DNA of 64,000 nucleotides from Virgisporangium aurantiacum (GTDB lineage Bacteria; Actinomycetota; Actinomycetes; Mycobacteriales; Micromonosporaceae): the NCBI RefSeq assembly GCF_016863635.1, contig NZ_BOPG01000009.1:310001-374000 (forward strand), given 5' to 3'. How positions within the stretch are numbered: the first letter of the stretch is position 1; the number at the start of each line of letters is the position of its first letter. This document shows positions 62,958 to 64,000 of this stretch, piece after piece. The translations under genes were made by a program, and so were the position numbers. Below the pieces are notes generated by a model. It was not told where the DNA came from. It worked only from the letters and a program-made list of their open reading frames with translations, and made no database searches.

Positions 62958-64000
62958 GACGACTCGCCGACCACGTGGTCGAGGATGTTCACGTCGCGCG
63001 TCCCGGCGCGCCAACTGCGGTAGGCCTCCCCCGCCGCGACCCGGCGCCGGGCCCGCTCGACGGATCCCTCGGCGGCCAGCCGCTGCAACGCCGTCCGCAA
63101 CCCGTTGACGCTGAGGTCGGACACGACCGTGCCGCCGCCGGTCTTCAACACTTCGGTCCACGGCGTCTCGGCCGAGCACACCACCGGACACGACACCGAC
63201 AGGCTCTCCGCGATGACGTGCCCGAAGTTCTCGCCCCGGGTGGGGAACACGAACGCGTCGTAGCTCGCGAACGTGTCCCGTACCCGGTCCGGGTGCACCT
63301 CGCCGTGGTAGGTGATCCGCGCGTTGGGCGGCATGTCGCGGATGATCGACCGGCACTCGGCCCAGTACCGCTCGTCCTCGACCGGTCCGTAGATGTCGAA
63401 GACGAACGGCGACACCACCCGGCTCAGCGCGCACAGCGCGAGGTCGAGGTTCTTCTTCGCCGTGATGCGGCTGATGAACACCAGCCGGATCGGTCCGGTG
63501 TTCACTGTGGACGGTAGTTCGGGCTCGTCCGGCAGTGCCGTCTGGTTCTCGTTGATCTCGACGGACGCCCACGGGCACACCGACCTGATGTCGCCGGCCT
63601 CCATCGGCGTCGACGCGTGCCAGATCACCGCCATGTCCCGCAGCACCGCGCTCCACCACCTCAGGAACAGCCGCTTCTTGGTCGCCTTCAACGCGAGCGC
63701 GCCCGGCGACAGCTCGCCGCGCGGCGCGATCAGCACCCGGTCGGCGCCGATGAGCCCGACCCGCACGGCGAGCACCGGCAGGATCGTGAACATCGGCGCG
63801 AACAGGCTGTTGACGTACAGGAGGTCGAAGCGCTGCCGGCGCAACTCGCGAAGCAGCCCGAACCACTGCCGCAGGCTCCGCGTGCCGAGATAGAACACGT
63901 TCGCGCCGCCGCGGCGCAGCCACCGGCCGCTCAGTCCGTCATACGGTTCCACACCGCCGTGGTCGCGGTCGCGCGTCACCAGCGCCACACCGATCCGGTC
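62954..64000 (-). CDS. glycosyltransferase family 4 (5' end beyond the window)
   Basis: The visible 348 codons begin DRIGVALVTRDRDHGGVEPY and read without a stop to 62954. The GT4 C-terminal domain has VFISRITAKKNLDLALCAL and ENFGHVIAESLSVSCPVVCS (EX7E region). The N-terminus lies past base 64000; an internal GTG at 63988 is not preferred because the frame upstream (DRIG) looks like the family's beta-1. It is the first visible gene of the leftward glycan operon. Confidence 0.9.
   Translation of the reverse strand, partial: DRIGVALVTRDRDHGGVEPYDGLSGRWLRRGGANVFYLGTRSLRQWFGLLRELRRQRFDLLYVNSLFAPMFTILPVLAVRVGLIGADRVLIAPRGELSPGALALKATKKRLFLRWWSAVLRDMAVIWHASTPMEAGDIRSVCPWASVEINENQTALPDEPELPSTVNTGPIRLVFISRITAKKNLDLALCALSRVVSPFVFDIYGPVEDERYWAECRSIIRDMPPNARITYHGEVHPDRVRDTFASYDAFVFPTRGENFGHVIAESLSVSCPVVCSAETPWTEVLKTGGGTVVSDLSVNGLRTALQRLAAEGSVERARRRVAAGEAYRSWRAGTRDVNILDHVVGESS

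Overview
The window is high-GC DNA (coding third positions almost all G or C) with many GTG/TTG starts and many 4-base ATGA/GTGA overlaps. It carries families typical of filamentous Actinobacteria: an AfsR/SARP regulator with NB-ARC and TPR regions, an MsiK-type sugar ABC ATPase, DUF397, DUF3159, DUF3263, a divergent EF-Tu, TerD, and many Sec-exported hydrolases. A Micromonosporaceae-like or related actinomycete is a reasonable guess; the genus cannot be fixed from sequence alone. No rRNA, CRISPR array, transposase, integrase or prophage gene was seen. The only tRNA is tRNA-Thr(TGT).

1-10.2 kb: a partial MFS exporter divergent from an ArsR-type regulator with a shared palindrome; a two-domain acetyltransferase; threonine synthase preceded by a clear SAM-I (S-box) riboswitch whose downstream layout suggests SAM may turn expression on; a small flavin/F420-type oxidoreductase; an ABC exporter pair whose ATPase is fused to a membrane-anchored Xaa-Pro-peptidase-like hydrolase; a DUF3263/DeoR pair; a PAP2 phosphatase. 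10.2-25 kb: secreted serine protease, RCK-type channel with an unusual pore, secreted Gly/Leu/Pro-rich protein, an AbiEi/DUF559-like gene bracketed by two copies of one palindrome, SDR, CBS protein, secreted LTD/nuclease, VWA protein, M50-like protease, STAS protein, CysQ, and a first initiating sugar-phosphate transferase. 25-33.9 kb: secreted trypsin, SDR, a large SARP regulator divergent from a secreted subtilase, a possibly frameshifted small secreted-family protein, tRNA-Thr, and a secreted phospholipase D-like protein.

33.9-49 kb: a divergent EF-Tu (tuf3 type) with a long leader hairpin, acetyltransferase, DUF3159 membrane protein overlapping an iron-box-like site, TerD, MsiK, a transmembrane Hsp70/beta-propeller fusion, the cysS-rlmB operon, fumC, a DoxX-like protein with a C-terminal tandem repeat, a second membrane-anchored beta-propeller protein, then an A+T-richer patch of orphan genes (DUF6082-like, DUF397, a gene fragment). 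49-64 kb: a surface-glycan locus. It holds a likely full set for a diacetamido-sugar of bacillosamine type (PglF-like dehydratase, PglE-like aminotransferase, PglD-like acetyltransferase, PglC-like initiating transferase), two polymerase/ligase-type membrane proteins, a flippase, three glycosyltransferases, a methyltransferase, and a tyrosine autokinase/chain-length protein next to a low-molecular-weight tyrosine phosphatase.

Across the window, three convergent gene pairs share one CTAG as both stop codons, and several genes carry short in-frame tandem repeats. Strong hairpins sit between several convergent genes and act as shared terminators.
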